DNA of 64,000 nucleotides from an endosymbiont of Galathealinum brachiosum (GTDB taxonomy: Bacteria > Pseudomonadota > Gammaproteobacteria > SZUA-229), in assembly GCA_003349885.1 (NCBI GenBank), contig QFXC01000003.1, positions 1 to 64,000 of the forward strand. Direction: 5' to 3'. Of the stretch, positions 11,306 to 19,227 are shown in pieces. The notes under the pieces were generated by a model. It was not told the DNA's origin. It searched no databases and saw nothing but the letters and a program-made list of their open reading frames with translations. The first letter of the stretch is position 1, and each line of letters begins with the position of its first letter. The translations under genes and the position numbers were made by a program.

Positions 11306-11464
11306 GGAACGTCTCCCTCGGGGAAAGAGCATCTTTCCCGCTCTGTCCCCTTAACCCATACCACCAAGAACTGACAGAGTAGCCGACTCCGTTAAACTAT
11401 TGATGGCATCACAACAGGGGACAGAGCGCCAAAAAATGGCGTTCTTTCCCCGATGGAGATGTGC
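11306..11464. repeat. Palindromic repeat family 1, copy A (REP/MITE-like, about 159 bp)
   Basis: The gap between amiC and mutL (11270-11607) is mostly this element. The terminal inverted repeats are 11306-11323 (ending CTCCCTCGGGG) and 11447-11464 (beginning CCCCGATGGAG). Inside each end lies a subterminal hairpin bounded by GGGGA and CTGTCCCC: the left arm carries GAAAGAGCATCTTTCCC, the right arm GCGCCAAAAAATGGCG. A core of about 66 bases (ATACCACCAAGAA...GATGGCATCACAACA) separates them. It has no coding potential. GGGGACAGAG-type palindromes are typical of REP elements moved by RAYT-type transposases; none is encoded here. Confidence 0.8.
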
Positions 11465-11607
11465 CATAACAGTGTAAGCTTTGTCAGTACCCCATAATTG
11501 TTGAGGTGGGTATTAGCAACGCATCTTCTGTATCTTCATCTCCATTTTCTTTTTCTTATTCTCAAAACCTTGTTACACTCGCATTTTTCAAATGTAGCCT
11601 GTTATTC

Positions 11608-13440
11608 ATGTCCAGTCGTATCCAGCAAATGCCTAACCAGCTTATTAACCAGATTGCCGCGGGTGAAGTGGTTGAGCGCCCTGCATCAGTTGTTAAAGAG
11701 TTACTGGAAAATAGCCTGGATGCAGGTTCGACTAAAATTGAAATTGATATTGAACAGGGTGGCACCAAGTTAATTCGTATTCGTGATAATGGTCAGGGTA
11801 TTCATAAAGAAGACCTGGCACTGGCTTTATCTCGCCATGCCACAAGTAAAATTCGTAATCTTGATGATTTAGAGCATATAAAAAGCCTGGGTTTCAGAGG
11901 TGAAGCTCTACCCAGCATTGCATCGATTAGTCGAATGAGTATTACGTCTCGTCAGGTCAATTCAGATGGGTTCAAAGTTCAGGGTCAGGATGAGCAAAGT
12001 GCTGAAGTCTCACCCGCAGCACATAACTTTGGTACGACGATTGAAGTACGTGACCTGTTTTATAATGTACCCGCAAGACGTAAGTTTTTACGTACAGAAA
12101 AAACCGAATTTAATCATCTTGAAGATGTTGTTAAACGGATAGCGCTAAGTCATTTTAATGTTGAAGTGAGTCTAAGTCACAATCAACGAGTTATTAAACA
12201 CTGGCGTGCGGCTAATGATCAGAAGTCGATGGAGCAGCGTATTGCTGAAGTATGTGGCAATGCGTTTATCGAACAGTCGCAATATATGTGTTTTGAAGCG
12301 GCTAATCTGAAATTACATGGCTGGATCGCTTTGCCCAGTTTTTCCCGTTCACAGGCCGACATGCAGTACTTCTTTGTAAACGGTCGTATTATTCGTGACA
12401 AACTGGTTACTCATGCAGTGCGTCAGGCATATCAGGATGTTCTTTATCACGGTCGCCATCCGGCGTATGTCTTATTTTTACAGCTTGATCCTGCCATGGT
12501 CGATGTGAATGCACATCCAACTAAACATGAAGTGCGGTTTAGAGAAGGGCGTCTGGTTCATGATTTTCTGTTTAGGGGGATTCATAAAGCACTGGCTGAC
12601 GTGCGTCCAGAGGCTATTAATTCAGGGGAGCCTGATTCTGTTTCCAGTGAGTTAAATAATGTAAATTCAGTTATGACTCAACCTTTGCAAACATCACTTT
12701 CCGGTATTTCAAATTATGGCGGGCCAACTCGTCAAAATAGCATGTCGTTAGAGGTTAATGAGCAGATCCGGGCTTATGCAAATCTATCCAGTTCTAATAT
12801 GTCAGGTGCTTTGCCTGCTAATGACTCACAACAGAACTCAGATGAATTAAATGAGATTCCACCTCTGGGTTTTGCGATTGCACAATTACACGGCATTTAT
12901 ATCTTGTCACAAACGGCAAATGGAATGGTGATTGTTGATATGCACGCCGCTCATGAGCGTATTACGTATGAGCGTATGAAGCAGGATATGCAACAGGGTG
13001 AACTGGCTTCACAGCCGTTGCTGGTGCCAATTAGCATGAGCCTGAGTGAGAAAGAAGCGAATTTAGCTGAAGAGCAAACAGGTATATTTACCGAGCTGGG
13101 TTTTGAGTTAGATCGTAGTGGGCCAGAATCTCTGCGTATTCGTCAAATTCCTGTTGTTTTAGCTCGAGCAGATGCTGAATCGCTGGTAAGAGATGTATTA
13201 TCTGACTTATTAAGTTATGGCAGCTCGGAGCGTATTCGAAATGAAATTAATCATGTGCTTGGTACCATGGCCTGTCATGGTTCAGTGAGAGCCAATAGAA
13301 GTTTAACCATTCCAGAAATGAATGCATTGTTAAGAGATATGGAAACAACGGAGCGTAGCGGACAATGTAATCATGGCCGTCCGACCTGGACAGAATTTAG
13401 CTTAGATGCCATAGATAAATGGTTTATGAGGGGGCAGTGA
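11608..13440 (+). CDS. mutL: DNA mismatch repair protein MutL (endonuclease-type)
   Basis: MutL links mismatch recognition by MutS to downstream repair. The GHKL ATPase motifs are ENSLDAG, DNGQGI and LGFRGEALPSIAS in the N-terminal 110 residues. From the ATG at 11608 (610 residues) the start MSSRIQQMPNQLINQIAAGEVVERP aligns with the family; the longer frame upstream does not. The C-terminal dimerisation domain has DMHAAHERITYE (444-455), which fits the metal-binding nuclease signature DxHAxxExxxxE. It also has ACHGSVRA and CNHGRPT. The protein is therefore predicted to nick DNA itself, as in MutH-less bacteria such as Pseudomonas, and unlike E. coli MutL. Confidence 0.96.
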   Translation: MSSRIQQMPNQLINQIAAGEVVERPASVVKELLENSLDAGSTKIEIDIEQGGTKLIRIRDNGQGIHKEDLALALSRHATSKIRNLDDLEHIKSLGFRGEALPSIASISRMSITSRQVNSDGFKVQGQDEQSAEVSPAAHNFGTTIEVRDLFYNVPARRKFLRTEKTEFNHLEDVVKRIALSHFNVEVSLSHNQRVIKHWRAANDQKSMEQRIAEVCGNAFIEQSQYMCFEAANLKLHGWIALPSFSRSQADMQYFFVNGRIIRDKLVTHAVRQAYQDVLYHGRHPAYVLFLQLDPAMVDVNAHPTKHEVRFREGRLVHDFLFRGIHKALADVRPEAINSGEPDSVSSELNNVNSVMTQPLQTSLSGISNYGGPTRQNSMSLEVNEQIRAYANLSSSNMSGALPANDSQQNSDELNEIPPLGFAIAQLHGIYILSQTANGMVIVDMHAAHERITYERMKQDMQQGELASQPLLVPISMSLSEKEANLAEEQTGIFTELGFELDRSGPESLRIRQIPVVLARADAESLVRDVLSDLLSYGSSERIRNEINHVLGTMACHGSVRANRSLTIPEMNALLRDMETTERSGQCNHGRPTWTEFSLDAIDKWFMRGQ

Positions 13441-13442
13441 AC

Positions 13443-13553
13443 ATAGTCGTAAGTCATCAGTCTTAAGTCGTAAGTCAAAGCCGGGGCGCCGCAGGCGCCT
13501 GAAAAAAGCTTTTGATTTTGACTTAAGACTTAAGACTTAAGGCTTAGGACTAT
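13443..13553. repeat. Long palindrome built of 7-bp repeats, with a GC-rich inner hairpin
   Basis: The left arm (13443-13479) reads as AGTC-based heptamers (AGTCGTA AGTCATC ...). The right arm (13517-13553) reads as their complement (GACTTAA repeated). The arms are 37 bases each and pair with few mismatches. Between them lies a second hairpin, GGCGCC-GCA-GGCGCC (13485-13499). It fills the mutL-miaA gap and ends 5 bases before the miaA start. It could act as an mRNA structure, a bidirectional terminator or a mobile palindrome. Confidence 0.75.
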
Positions 13554-13558
13554 TTTGT

Positions 13559-14524
13559 ATGACCGACCTAATCATCCAGCGCCCAACCAACGCCCCGACT
13601 GACAGCCCGACTGTCATCATGATAATGGGCCCAACCGCTGCAGGTAAAACCGAGTTGGCGATTCGGTGTGCAGAACAATTCGGTTGTGAACTGATCAGTG
13701 TTGATTCGGCACTGGTTTATCGTGAAATGGATATTGGTACGGCTAAACCCAGTGCTGAGGAACTTGCTCGAGCACCTCATAAACTCATTGATATTATTGA
13801 CCCCTCTGAGTCTTATTCTGCAGCCAGCTTTCGCGAAGATGCATTAAGCCAAATACAGTCCACCATCAGCCGGGGTAAAACGCCGGTGCTGGTGGGCGGT
13901 ACAATGCTCTATTACAAAACTTTACAGGAAGGTTTGTCAGAGTTACCTGCGGCTGATGAGAGTATTCGAGCCCAGCTGGAAGAGGATGCGAAAGCATTTG
14001 GCTGGCAGGTAATGCATGATCGTCTGAAACAAATTGACCCGGTTTCTGCTGAGCGCATTCATCAGAATGATCCTCAGCGTATACAGCGAGCCCTGGAAGT
14101 ATATGAAATAAGCGGTCGGACTCTAACTGATTTCTGGCAACAACAAAGCTCACAGTCTCTACCTTATAATCTTGTGAAAATAGCCTTTTTTCCTGAAGAT
14201 CGTGATTTATTAAAACAGCGTATAGCAATGCGTTTCCATCAAATGCTGGAACTGGGTTTTATCGATGAAGTCAAAGCATTAAGACAGCGGGGGGATTTAA
14301 ATCTTGAAATGCCATCTATGCGTTGTGTGGGTTATCGTCAGGTCTGGGAGCACCTTGATGGTTTAATGTCATATGACGAAATGACGGAGCGAGCAATTAT
14401 AGCAACCAGACAACTGGCAAAAAGACAGCTGACCTGGTTACGTAAAGAGAAAAATGCTAACTTTTATGATGTAAATCAGGCCATTTATCTAAAAATACTG
14501 AAAAAACTTAAAAATTTACTATGA
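13559..14524 (+). CDS. miaA: tRNA dimethylallyltransferase MiaA
   Basis: MiaA transfers the dimethylallyl group to A37 of tRNAs reading UNN codons. The 321 residues match the family. The P-loop GPTAAGKT is at 24-31, followed by [31 protein letters not shown] and the C-terminal [12 protein letters not shown] and [14 protein letters not shown] signatures. The ATG at 13559 gives a 20-residue lead before the P-loop, slightly longer than usual, and lacks a ribosome binding site. It lies directly after the palindrome that follows mutL. The order mutL-miaA-hfq-hflX is the standard gammaproteobacterial one. Confidence 0.96.
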   Translation: MTDLIIQRPTNAPTDSPTVIMIMGPTAAGKTELAIRCAEQFGCELISVDSALVYREMDIGTAKPSAEELARAPHKLIDIIDPSESYSAASFREDALSQIQSTISRGKTPVLVGGTMLYYKTLQEGLSELPAADESIRAQLEEDAKAFGWQVMHDRLKQIDPVSAERIHQNDPQRIQRALEVYEISGRTLTDFWQQQSSQSLPYNLVKIAFFPEDRDLLKQRIAMRFHQMLELGFIDEVKALRQRGDLNLEMPSMRCVGYRQVWEHLDGLMSYDEMTERAIIATRQLAKRQLTWLRKEKNANFYDVNQAIYLKILKKLKNLL

Positions 14525-14539
14525 TCTACATTCAAGGGC

Positions 14540-14567
14540 TTGAATTATGCATCAACGTCATTATATA
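14540..14567 (+). promoter_or_regulatory. Candidate sigma-70 promoter for hfq
   Basis: TTGAAT (14540-14545) and TATATA (14562-14567) are spaced by 16 bases. They lie about 80 bases upstream of the hfq start and just after the miaA stop codon. Both boxes are near consensus. Confidence 0.5.
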
Positions 14568-14589
14568 AGTGCTTATTAATAATAAATAA

Positions 14590-14610
14590 ACACGCTTCTT
14601 TAGAGCGTGT
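14590..14610 (+). other. Leader hairpin upstream of hfq
   Basis: ACACGCT (14590-14596) and AGCGTGT (14604-14610) form a perfect 7-bp stem with a 7-base loop in the hfq leader. No T-run follows, so it is not a terminator. Hfq autoregulates through its own leader in some bacteria; whether this hairpin takes part is unknown. Confidence 0.45.
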
Positions 14611-14647
14611 AAATATAAAATTACAACAAATTTTTGGGAGAAACACC

Positions 14648-14917
14648 ATGCCAAAAGGGCAATCATTACAAGAACCCTTCCTTAACGCGCTACGTAAAGA
14701 ACGAGTTCCCGTATCTATCTATCTTGTAAATGGTATTAAGTTGCAGGGGCAGGTTGAGTCATTTGATCAATTTGCTGTTATGTTGCGTAATACAGTCAGC
14801 CAGATGGTATACAAACACGCTATTTCTACTATTGTGCCTGCAAGAGCGATTCGCTGGGCTAATACCCATGATGATGACAATGGGGACAGTGGGAGCAATG
14901 GCGGCGGTAATATGTAA
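14648..14917 (+). CDS. hfq: RNA chaperone Hfq
   Basis: Hfq forms a ring-shaped hexamer that helps small RNAs pair with mRNAs. The 89 residues begin [23 protein letters not shown] at 14636-14640 gives a 7-base spacing to the ATG at 14648. An in-frame upstream extension is not family-like. Sm1 is [23 protein letters not shown] and Sm2 is [14 protein letters not shown] with the YKHA motif. The C-terminal tail is short, acidic and glycine-rich ([13 protein letters not shown]). It has its own promoter and terminator, so it can be expressed apart from miaA and hflX. Confidence 0.98.
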   Translation: MPKGQSLQEPFLNALRKERVPVSIYLVNGIKLQGQVESFDQFAVMLRNTVSQMVYKHAISTIVPARAIRWANTHDDDNGDSGSNGGGNM

Positions 14918-14941
14918 TTACTGGATACAACCGCGTTATCT

Positions 14942-14968
14942 AAACGGCTACCTATGGGTAGCCGTTTT
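14942..14968 (+). terminator. Rho-independent terminator of hfq
   Basis: AAACGGCTACC (14942-14952) pairs perfectly with GGTAGCCGTTT (14957-14967) around the loop TATG. The downstream stem strand ends in TTTT. Confidence 0.85.
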
Positions 14969-15010
14969 ACGTATTGGTTTAAATAAAATTATTTTTATGT
15001 TTCATATCCA

Positions 15011-15165
15011 TGGCGCGTCTCCCTCGGGCTCAGATTCGGCTTTTACGAGTCTGACCCCTGTTGTAAAATCACCAATAACCATACAGAGTCATTAACTACT
15101 CTGCCAGTCTGACAGGAATCAACACAGGGGTCAGACATTAAAAGGCGATATCTGACCCCGACTAA
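15011..15165. repeat. Palindromic repeat family 1, divergent copy C (GGGGTCAGAC-type arms)
   Basis: This element fills most of the hfq-hflX gap (14918-15233). Its left end (GCGTCTCCCTCGGG) matches the left end of copy A. Its core matches the reverse complement of A's core at many positions, including TGTTGT at one end and CTACTCTG..CAGT near the middle. The subterminal hairpins use CTGACCCC/GGGGTCAGAC in place of CTGTCCCC/GGGGACAGAG. It is non-coding. Confidence 0.7.
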
Positions 15166-15191
15166 ATCAGCTGGTAGTTAAGTAATACGTG

Positions 15192-15197
15192 TATAAT
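15192..15197 (+). promoter_or_regulatory. Candidate -10 box for hflX
   Basis: A perfect TATAAT lies 37 bases before the hflX start codon, just outside repeat copy C. No convincing -35 hexamer is seen at the right distance. Confidence 0.35.
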
Positions 15198-15233
15198 GAA
15201 CCCATCCTTTCTATATCTTAAAGAGAATTAACA

Positions 15234-16547
15234 TTGTTCGATCGTCCCGGTATTGGCGAGCAGGCCATACTTGTTCACCTTGATCTCAACGCGGAAAGTC
15301 AGCGCGAATATATAACTGAATTTAAAGAGCTTGCGTTATCTGCAGGTGCGACTGTGCGCGATATCATTACTTCGCACCGTAAAACACCGGACGCCAAATA
15401 CTTTATAGGTAAGGGTAAAGCAGAAGAAATAGCGCATTTAGTTGAAGCGGAAGAAATAGAGCTGGTGTTATTTAACCATGCTCTTAGTCCATCACAGGAA
15501 AGAAACCTGGAGGCATTGTTTCAATGCCGGGTATTAGATCGAACCGGCTTAATATTAGATATTTTTTCCCAGCGGGCGCGTACCTTTGAAGGTAAGTTAC
15601 AGGTTGAACTGGCTCAGTTAAAGCATTTATCTACCCGTTTAATTCGAGGCTGGACTCACCTCGAACGTCAGAAAGGGGGTATTGGTTTACGCGGACCGGG
15701 TGAAACCCAGCTGGAAACGGATCGTCGTTTACTGGGTATGCGTATCAAGCAAATTAAAAAGCGTCTGGAGAAAGTGCGTAAGCAACGTGAGCAGGGCAGA
15801 ATGGCCCGGCGTAAAGCAGAAGTGCCTACCGTTGCGTTTGTTGGTTATACCAATGCGGGTAAATCAACCCTGTTCAATGCCCTGACAAATGCGGAAGTTT
15901 ATGTACAGGATCAGCTGTTCGCTACACTGGATCCGACGTTAAGAAGACTCAAGATAGATAATAGCTCCGAGATCATTCTGGCAGATACGGTGGGGTTTAT
16001 TCGTCATTTACCTCACGATCTGGTTGATTCATTTCGCTCTACTCTTCAGGAAACAGAGCAGGCTCATTTATTGTTTCATATTATTGATGCCTCGGATGAT
16101 ATGCGTCTGGACAATATTCATGCGGTGGAAACGGTGCTGCAGGAAATTGGTGCGATGAAAGTGCCTCAGATTCAGATCATGAATAAAATTGACCGGCTTG
16201 AGATTGAGCCTCGTATTGATCGTGATGAGCAGGGGAAGGTTAAACGAATCTGGGTGTCTGCTATTGAAAATCAGGGGCTGGATCTGATACATCAGGTACT
16301 AGCTGAGCACTTTAAGCAGGATCTGGTTAAAGGCTCGTTATGTCTGTCACCGGCCGATGGAAGGGTAAGAGCGCTGCTCTATGGTATAAATGCAGTTGAT
16401 GACGAGAAGGTGGATGAACAGGGGCAGTTTGTTCTGCAAATTAATATACCCAGACGAGATCTTCTTCAAATGGCCAGTCGGGAGTCAGTGCCTGAGCATT
16501 TACTACTACCGGATGATTATGTGGCACCGCTAGAAGATGTCTATTAA
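15234..16547 (+). CDS. hflX: Ribosome-associated GTPase HflX
   Basis: HflX is a GTPase that binds the 50S subunit and splits stalled or hibernating ribosomes. The 437 residues have the N-terminal HflX domain, a basic coiled coil (KQIKKRLEKVRKQREQGRMA) and a G domain. G1 is GYTNAGKS (204-211), followed by DPTLRRL, DTVGFIRHLPHDLVDSFRSTL and the G4 motif NKID. The start is TTG at 15234 (MFDRPGIGEQAILVH), supported by AAAGAG about 9 bases upstream and by the family N-terminus. No ATG fits better. Confidence 0.97.
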   Translation: MFDRPGIGEQAILVHLDLNAESQREYITEFKELALSAGATVRDIITSHRKTPDAKYFIGKGKAEEIAHLVEAEEIELVLFNHALSPSQERNLEALFQCRVLDRTGLILDIFSQRARTFEGKLQVELAQLKHLSTRLIRGWTHLERQKGGIGLRGPGETQLETDRRLLGMRIKQIKKRLEKVRKQREQGRMARRKAEVPTVAFVGYTNAGKSTLFNALTNAEVYVQDQLFATLDPTLRRLKIDNSSEIILADTVGFIRHLPHDLVDSFRSTLQETEQAHLLFHIIDASDDMRLDNIHAVETVLQEIGAMKVPQIQIMNKIDRLEIEPRIDRDEQGKVKRIWVSAIENQGLDLIHQVLAEHFKQDLVKGSLCLSPADGRVRALLYGINAVDDEKVDEQGQFVLQINIPRRDLLQMASRESVPEHLLLPDDYVAPLEDVY

Positions 16548-16732
16548 CACCTTTATCGTAGGCTCTGCATCAGTTACATAGCTAAGTTCATAATATCTAA
16601 TATGAAAATTGTCTACAACTCGTGGCCGCGAAGTCTCTATTCTTAAATAATTGCCTCACTCATGCCTTCTGTTTCTGTTACAGACAGGTTACAATCCGCT
16701 CTCTTAAAAATTGATTATAGCTGGAGTTGCTG

Positions 16733-17881
16733 ATGGCTTGGAATGAGCCCGGTGGAAACAAGAATAAAGACCCATGGGGTAACCGTGGTGGTAACGATGG
16801 TCCGCCAGACCTTGATGAAGTGTTCAAAAAGTTCATGGATAAACTTAATGGTATATTAGGTAGTTCAGGTGGTTCTGGTCGCGGCACCTCTTCAGGTAGT
16901 AGCAAGGGTGGAATCATTGCATTAGTCGTCATTGCAGCGATCATCTGGTTAGCTACAGGTCTTTACAAGATTGCAGAGGCTGAGCGGGGTGTAGTATTAA
17001 CATTCGGCAAGCACTCTTATACGGTTGAGTCTGGTCTGCACTGGCATATTCCAGCTCCGATACAGCAGGTACTTAAGGTGGATGTGAGTAATATTCACGA
17101 ATATTCACTTAAGGGCACAATGCTGACTCAGGATCAGAATATCATTGATATTGAAATCACCGTGCAATATCAGGTAGGTAATGCTGAAGATTATTTCTTC
17201 GAAATGCGTAGCCCGGTTCGAACTCTTGGAGAAGCGACTGAAAGTGCATTACGTCAACACGTAGGCCGTAGCACCATGGATTATGTGTTTGGTGATGGTC
17301 GTGAAGATATCGCGATCAGCACACAGGAAACCACTCAGCAGATCCTTGATAGTTATAAATCAGGTTTACAGATTCTTCGTGTAAACATGCAGGAAGCAAA
17401 ACCACCTGAAGCGGTTAAAGCCTCATTTGATGATGTAACCAAATCTGTGGAAGACGAAGACAAGTTAAAGAATCAGGCAGAAGCTTATCGTAATGAAATT
17501 TTACCTACCGCTCGTGGTGAATCTGCAAGAATGTTAGAACAGGCTAAAGCCTATAAGCAGGAAGTAGTTGCTCGTGCAGAAGGTGAAGCTAAACGTTTCA
17601 CAAGCCTTTACAAAGAATATCGTAAAGCGCCTGCTGTTACCCGTGACCGTATGTATATAGAAACGGTTGAAGCAGTTTTATCTCAGTCCAGTAAAATTAT
17701 GGTGGATGTTGAAGGTGGAAATAATATGATTTATTTACCACTGGATAAGATGTTACAAAATAGTGATGTCAGTGGAAATGCGGTGAAGAGAGCTGGTCGT
17801 TTAATTGATAATACACGTAGTAGTAATTTTGATAACACTGACTTTACAAACCGTTCGTCACGCTCAAGGGAGGCAAGATAA
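16733..17881 (+). CDS. hflK: FtsH protease modulator HflK
   Basis: HflK is an SPFH-family membrane protein that forms with HflC a cage around the FtsH protease. From the ATG at 16733 (GGAG at 16723-16726) it has 382 residues. A glycine- and Asn-rich cytoplasmic N-terminus is followed by one transmembrane helix (about 61-79) and the periplasmic SPFH/band-7 domain starting AEAERGVVLTFGKH. A long coiled coil (KNQAEAYRNEILPTARGESARM...) comes next, then a low-complexity Asn/Arg/Ser C-terminus. Its stop codon overlaps the hflC start (TAATG), so translation is coupled. Confidence 0.97.
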   Translation: MAWNEPGGNKNKDPWGNRGGNDGPPDLDEVFKKFMDKLNGILGSSGGSGRGTSSGSSKGGIIALVVIAAIIWLATGLYKIAEAERGVVLTFGKHSYTVESGLHWHIPAPIQQVLKVDVSNIHEYSLKGTMLTQDQNIIDIEITVQYQVGNAEDYFFEMRSPVRTLGEATESALRQHVGRSTMDYVFGDGREDIAISTQETTQQILDSYKSGLQILRVNMQEAKPPEAVKASFDDVTKSVEDEDKLKNQAEAYRNEILPTARGESARMLEQAKAYKQEVVARAEGEAKRFTSLYKEYRKAPAVTRDRMYIETVEAVLSQSSKIMVDVEGGNNMIYLPLDKMLQNSDVSGNAVKRAGRLIDNTRSSNFDNTDFTNRSSRSREAR

Positions 17882-18753
17882 TGAATAAAATAATTGGCAT
17901 TATTGTAGCCCTCGTATTAATCGTAGCTTATACCTGCACATTCTTTGTTGATGAGCGTGAAAAAGCAATTCTTCTGGCATTTGGTAAAATTGATAAAGTG
18001 GGTTATGAACCCGGTATTCACTTTAAATTACCATTTCCATTTAACGAAGTTAAAAAGCTGGATGGTCGTGTTTTAACGATTGACCAGCGTCCGGTGCGTT
18101 TCCTGACTAAAGAAAAGCAACACATGGTTGTTGATTCATTTGTTAAGTGGCTCATTGTTGATGAAGCAGTTTACTTTACGGCTACATCTGGTGGTCGTGA
18201 GCAAAATGCAGCTTCATTGCTTTACCGTATGGTGGATGATGGACTTCGTAGTGAGTTTGCCAAGCGTACCGTGCAGGAAGTAATTGCTCAGGACAGAACG
18301 AAAATAATGACTGTCTTGACCAGTAATATTAATGCAAAAGCAAAAGAGCTGGGTATTAAGGTTGTTGACGTAAGAATCAAGCGAATTGATTTTCCTGAAA
18401 AAATTAGCCAGAACGTATATGAACGTATGCGTACAGAACGTGAACGTTTAGCCCGTGAAAATCGCTCACAAGGTGAAGAAGCGGCTACTCGTATACGTGC
18501 AGATGCAGATGCTCAAAGTCAGGTTCTGGTAGCAGAAGCTTTCCGTGATTCTGAAATTATGCGCGGTGAAGGTGATGCGCTTTCTACTGAAATTTATGCA
18601 AAGGCTTATGGCCGTGATCGTGATTTTTATCGCTTCTACAGAAGTATGGAAGCGTATAAGAGAACTTTTGCGAGCAAGGGTGATGTAATGCTGATTGACC
18701 CGGATTCGGAATTCTTTAAATACTTTAAGAGCGCCAACGGTAAATCAAAGTAA
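17881..18753 (+). CDS. hflC: FtsH protease modulator HflC
   Basis: HflC is the SPFH partner of HflK. It has 290 residues, with a single N-terminal transmembrane helix (about 4-22) and the SPFH domain beginning VDEREKAILLAFGKI. The coiled-coil segment contains RTERERLARENRSQGEEAA, and the C-terminal region YKRTFASKGDVMLIDPDSEFFKYF is typical. The ATG overlaps the hflK stop by one base. A strong terminator follows 17 bases after the stop codon. Confidence 0.97.
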   Translation: MNKIIGIIVALVLIVAYTCTFFVDEREKAILLAFGKIDKVGYEPGIHFKLPFPFNEVKKLDGRVLTIDQRPVRFLTKEKQHMVVDSFVKWLIVDEAVYFTATSGGREQNAASLLYRMVDDGLRSEFAKRTVQEVIAQDRTKIMTVLTSNINAKAKELGIKVVDVRIKRIDFPEKISQNVYERMRTERERLARENRSQGEEAATRIRADADAQSQVLVAEAFRDSEIMRGEGDALSTEIYAKAYGRDRDFYRFYRSMEAYKRTFASKGDVMLIDPDSEFFKYFKSANGKSK

Positions 18754-18770
18754 TAAACGTTATTACCTGA

Positions 18771-18795
18771 GCCGGACAGAAATGTCCGGCTTTTG
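18771..18795 (+). terminator. Terminator of the hflX/hflK/hflC region
   Basis: GCCGGACA (18771-18778) and TGTCCGGC (18783-18790) form a perfect 8-bp stem with a GAAA tetraloop, followed by TTTT. Confidence 0.88.
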
Positions 18796-18895
18796 TGTGC
18801 ATGGATGCACGGTATCTTAAAAATGCAGGAGCAATTTTTAAGGTGTGTGCATGAATACACGGTATTAACTTGTAGGAGCAAGCTTTAGCTCGCGA
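18795..18895. repeat. Tandem imperfect repeat and REP-like palindrome between hflC and yjeT
   Basis: A unit of about 40 bases starting GTGTGCATG and ending AGGAGCAA occurs at 18795-18834 and again at 18845-18881 (period 50). Each begins with a small hairpin (GTGCATGGATGCAC in the first). The second runs into GGAGCAAGCTTTAGCTCGCGA (to 18895), which resembles the well-known pseudomonad REP core TAGGAGC...GCTCGCGA. Confidence 0.6.
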
Positions 18896-18968
18896 TCAGG
18901 AATGCAATAATCTTATGTAATGGCATAAGAGTGAAGGGACTTAAAACAGCTAAATTTAAAGGTTTACA

Positions 18969-19160
18969 ATGATAGCCTGGAACGAACTGCTTAGCGCGTT
19001 GGCACTGGTGTTAGTAATAGAAGGTATAATGCCTTTCATTAGTCCGAAAGGCTGGCGAGATACTATGTTACAGGCCAGCAGGTTAGAAGATAAAACACTG
19101 CGAACAATTGGTTTTGCCAGTATGTTGATAGGCGTAGTGTTTTTATATTTAATGCGTTAG
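18969..19160 (+). CDS. yjeT: DUF2065 family small membrane protein (YjeT)
   Basis: The 63 residues contain two hydrophobic segments around the conserved signature GIMPFISPKGWRDTM, which is diagnostic of DUF2065. E. coli yjeT lies in the same place, between hflC and purA, so synteny supports the call. Its function is unknown; linkage to HflKC suggests a membrane-quality-control setting, which is inference. The ATG at 18969 follows AAAGG at 18958-18962. Confidence 0.9.
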   Translation: MIAWNELLSALALVLVIEGIMPFISPKGWRDTMLQASRLEDKTLRTIGFASMLIGVVFLYLMR

Positions 19161-19227
19161 CTAGAATTAAATCGCATTAACATAATGATTAGTATTATTT
19201 ATTTTATTAAGAGATTTTTTAGAAATA

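Noticed and set aside
11506-11607. N-terminal extension of mutL by 34 codons
   Set aside because: The extra residues are Ser/Phe-rich and not family-like; MutL N-termini begin just before the NQIAAGEV motif.
13443-13553. CRISPR-like repeat array
   Set aside because: The heptamers are contiguous with no spacers and form a palindrome; no cas genes are present.
14730-15095. Frame overlapping hfq and running into repeat copy C
   Set aside because: It overlaps hfq in another frame, crosses the hfq terminator and ends in the palindromic repeat; the translation looks like repeat-derived noise.
16678-16944. Antisense frame of 88 codons over the start of hflK
   Set aside because: Its proline/leucine-rich translation is the reverse of the Gly/Asn-rich HflK N-terminus and it has no supporting signals.
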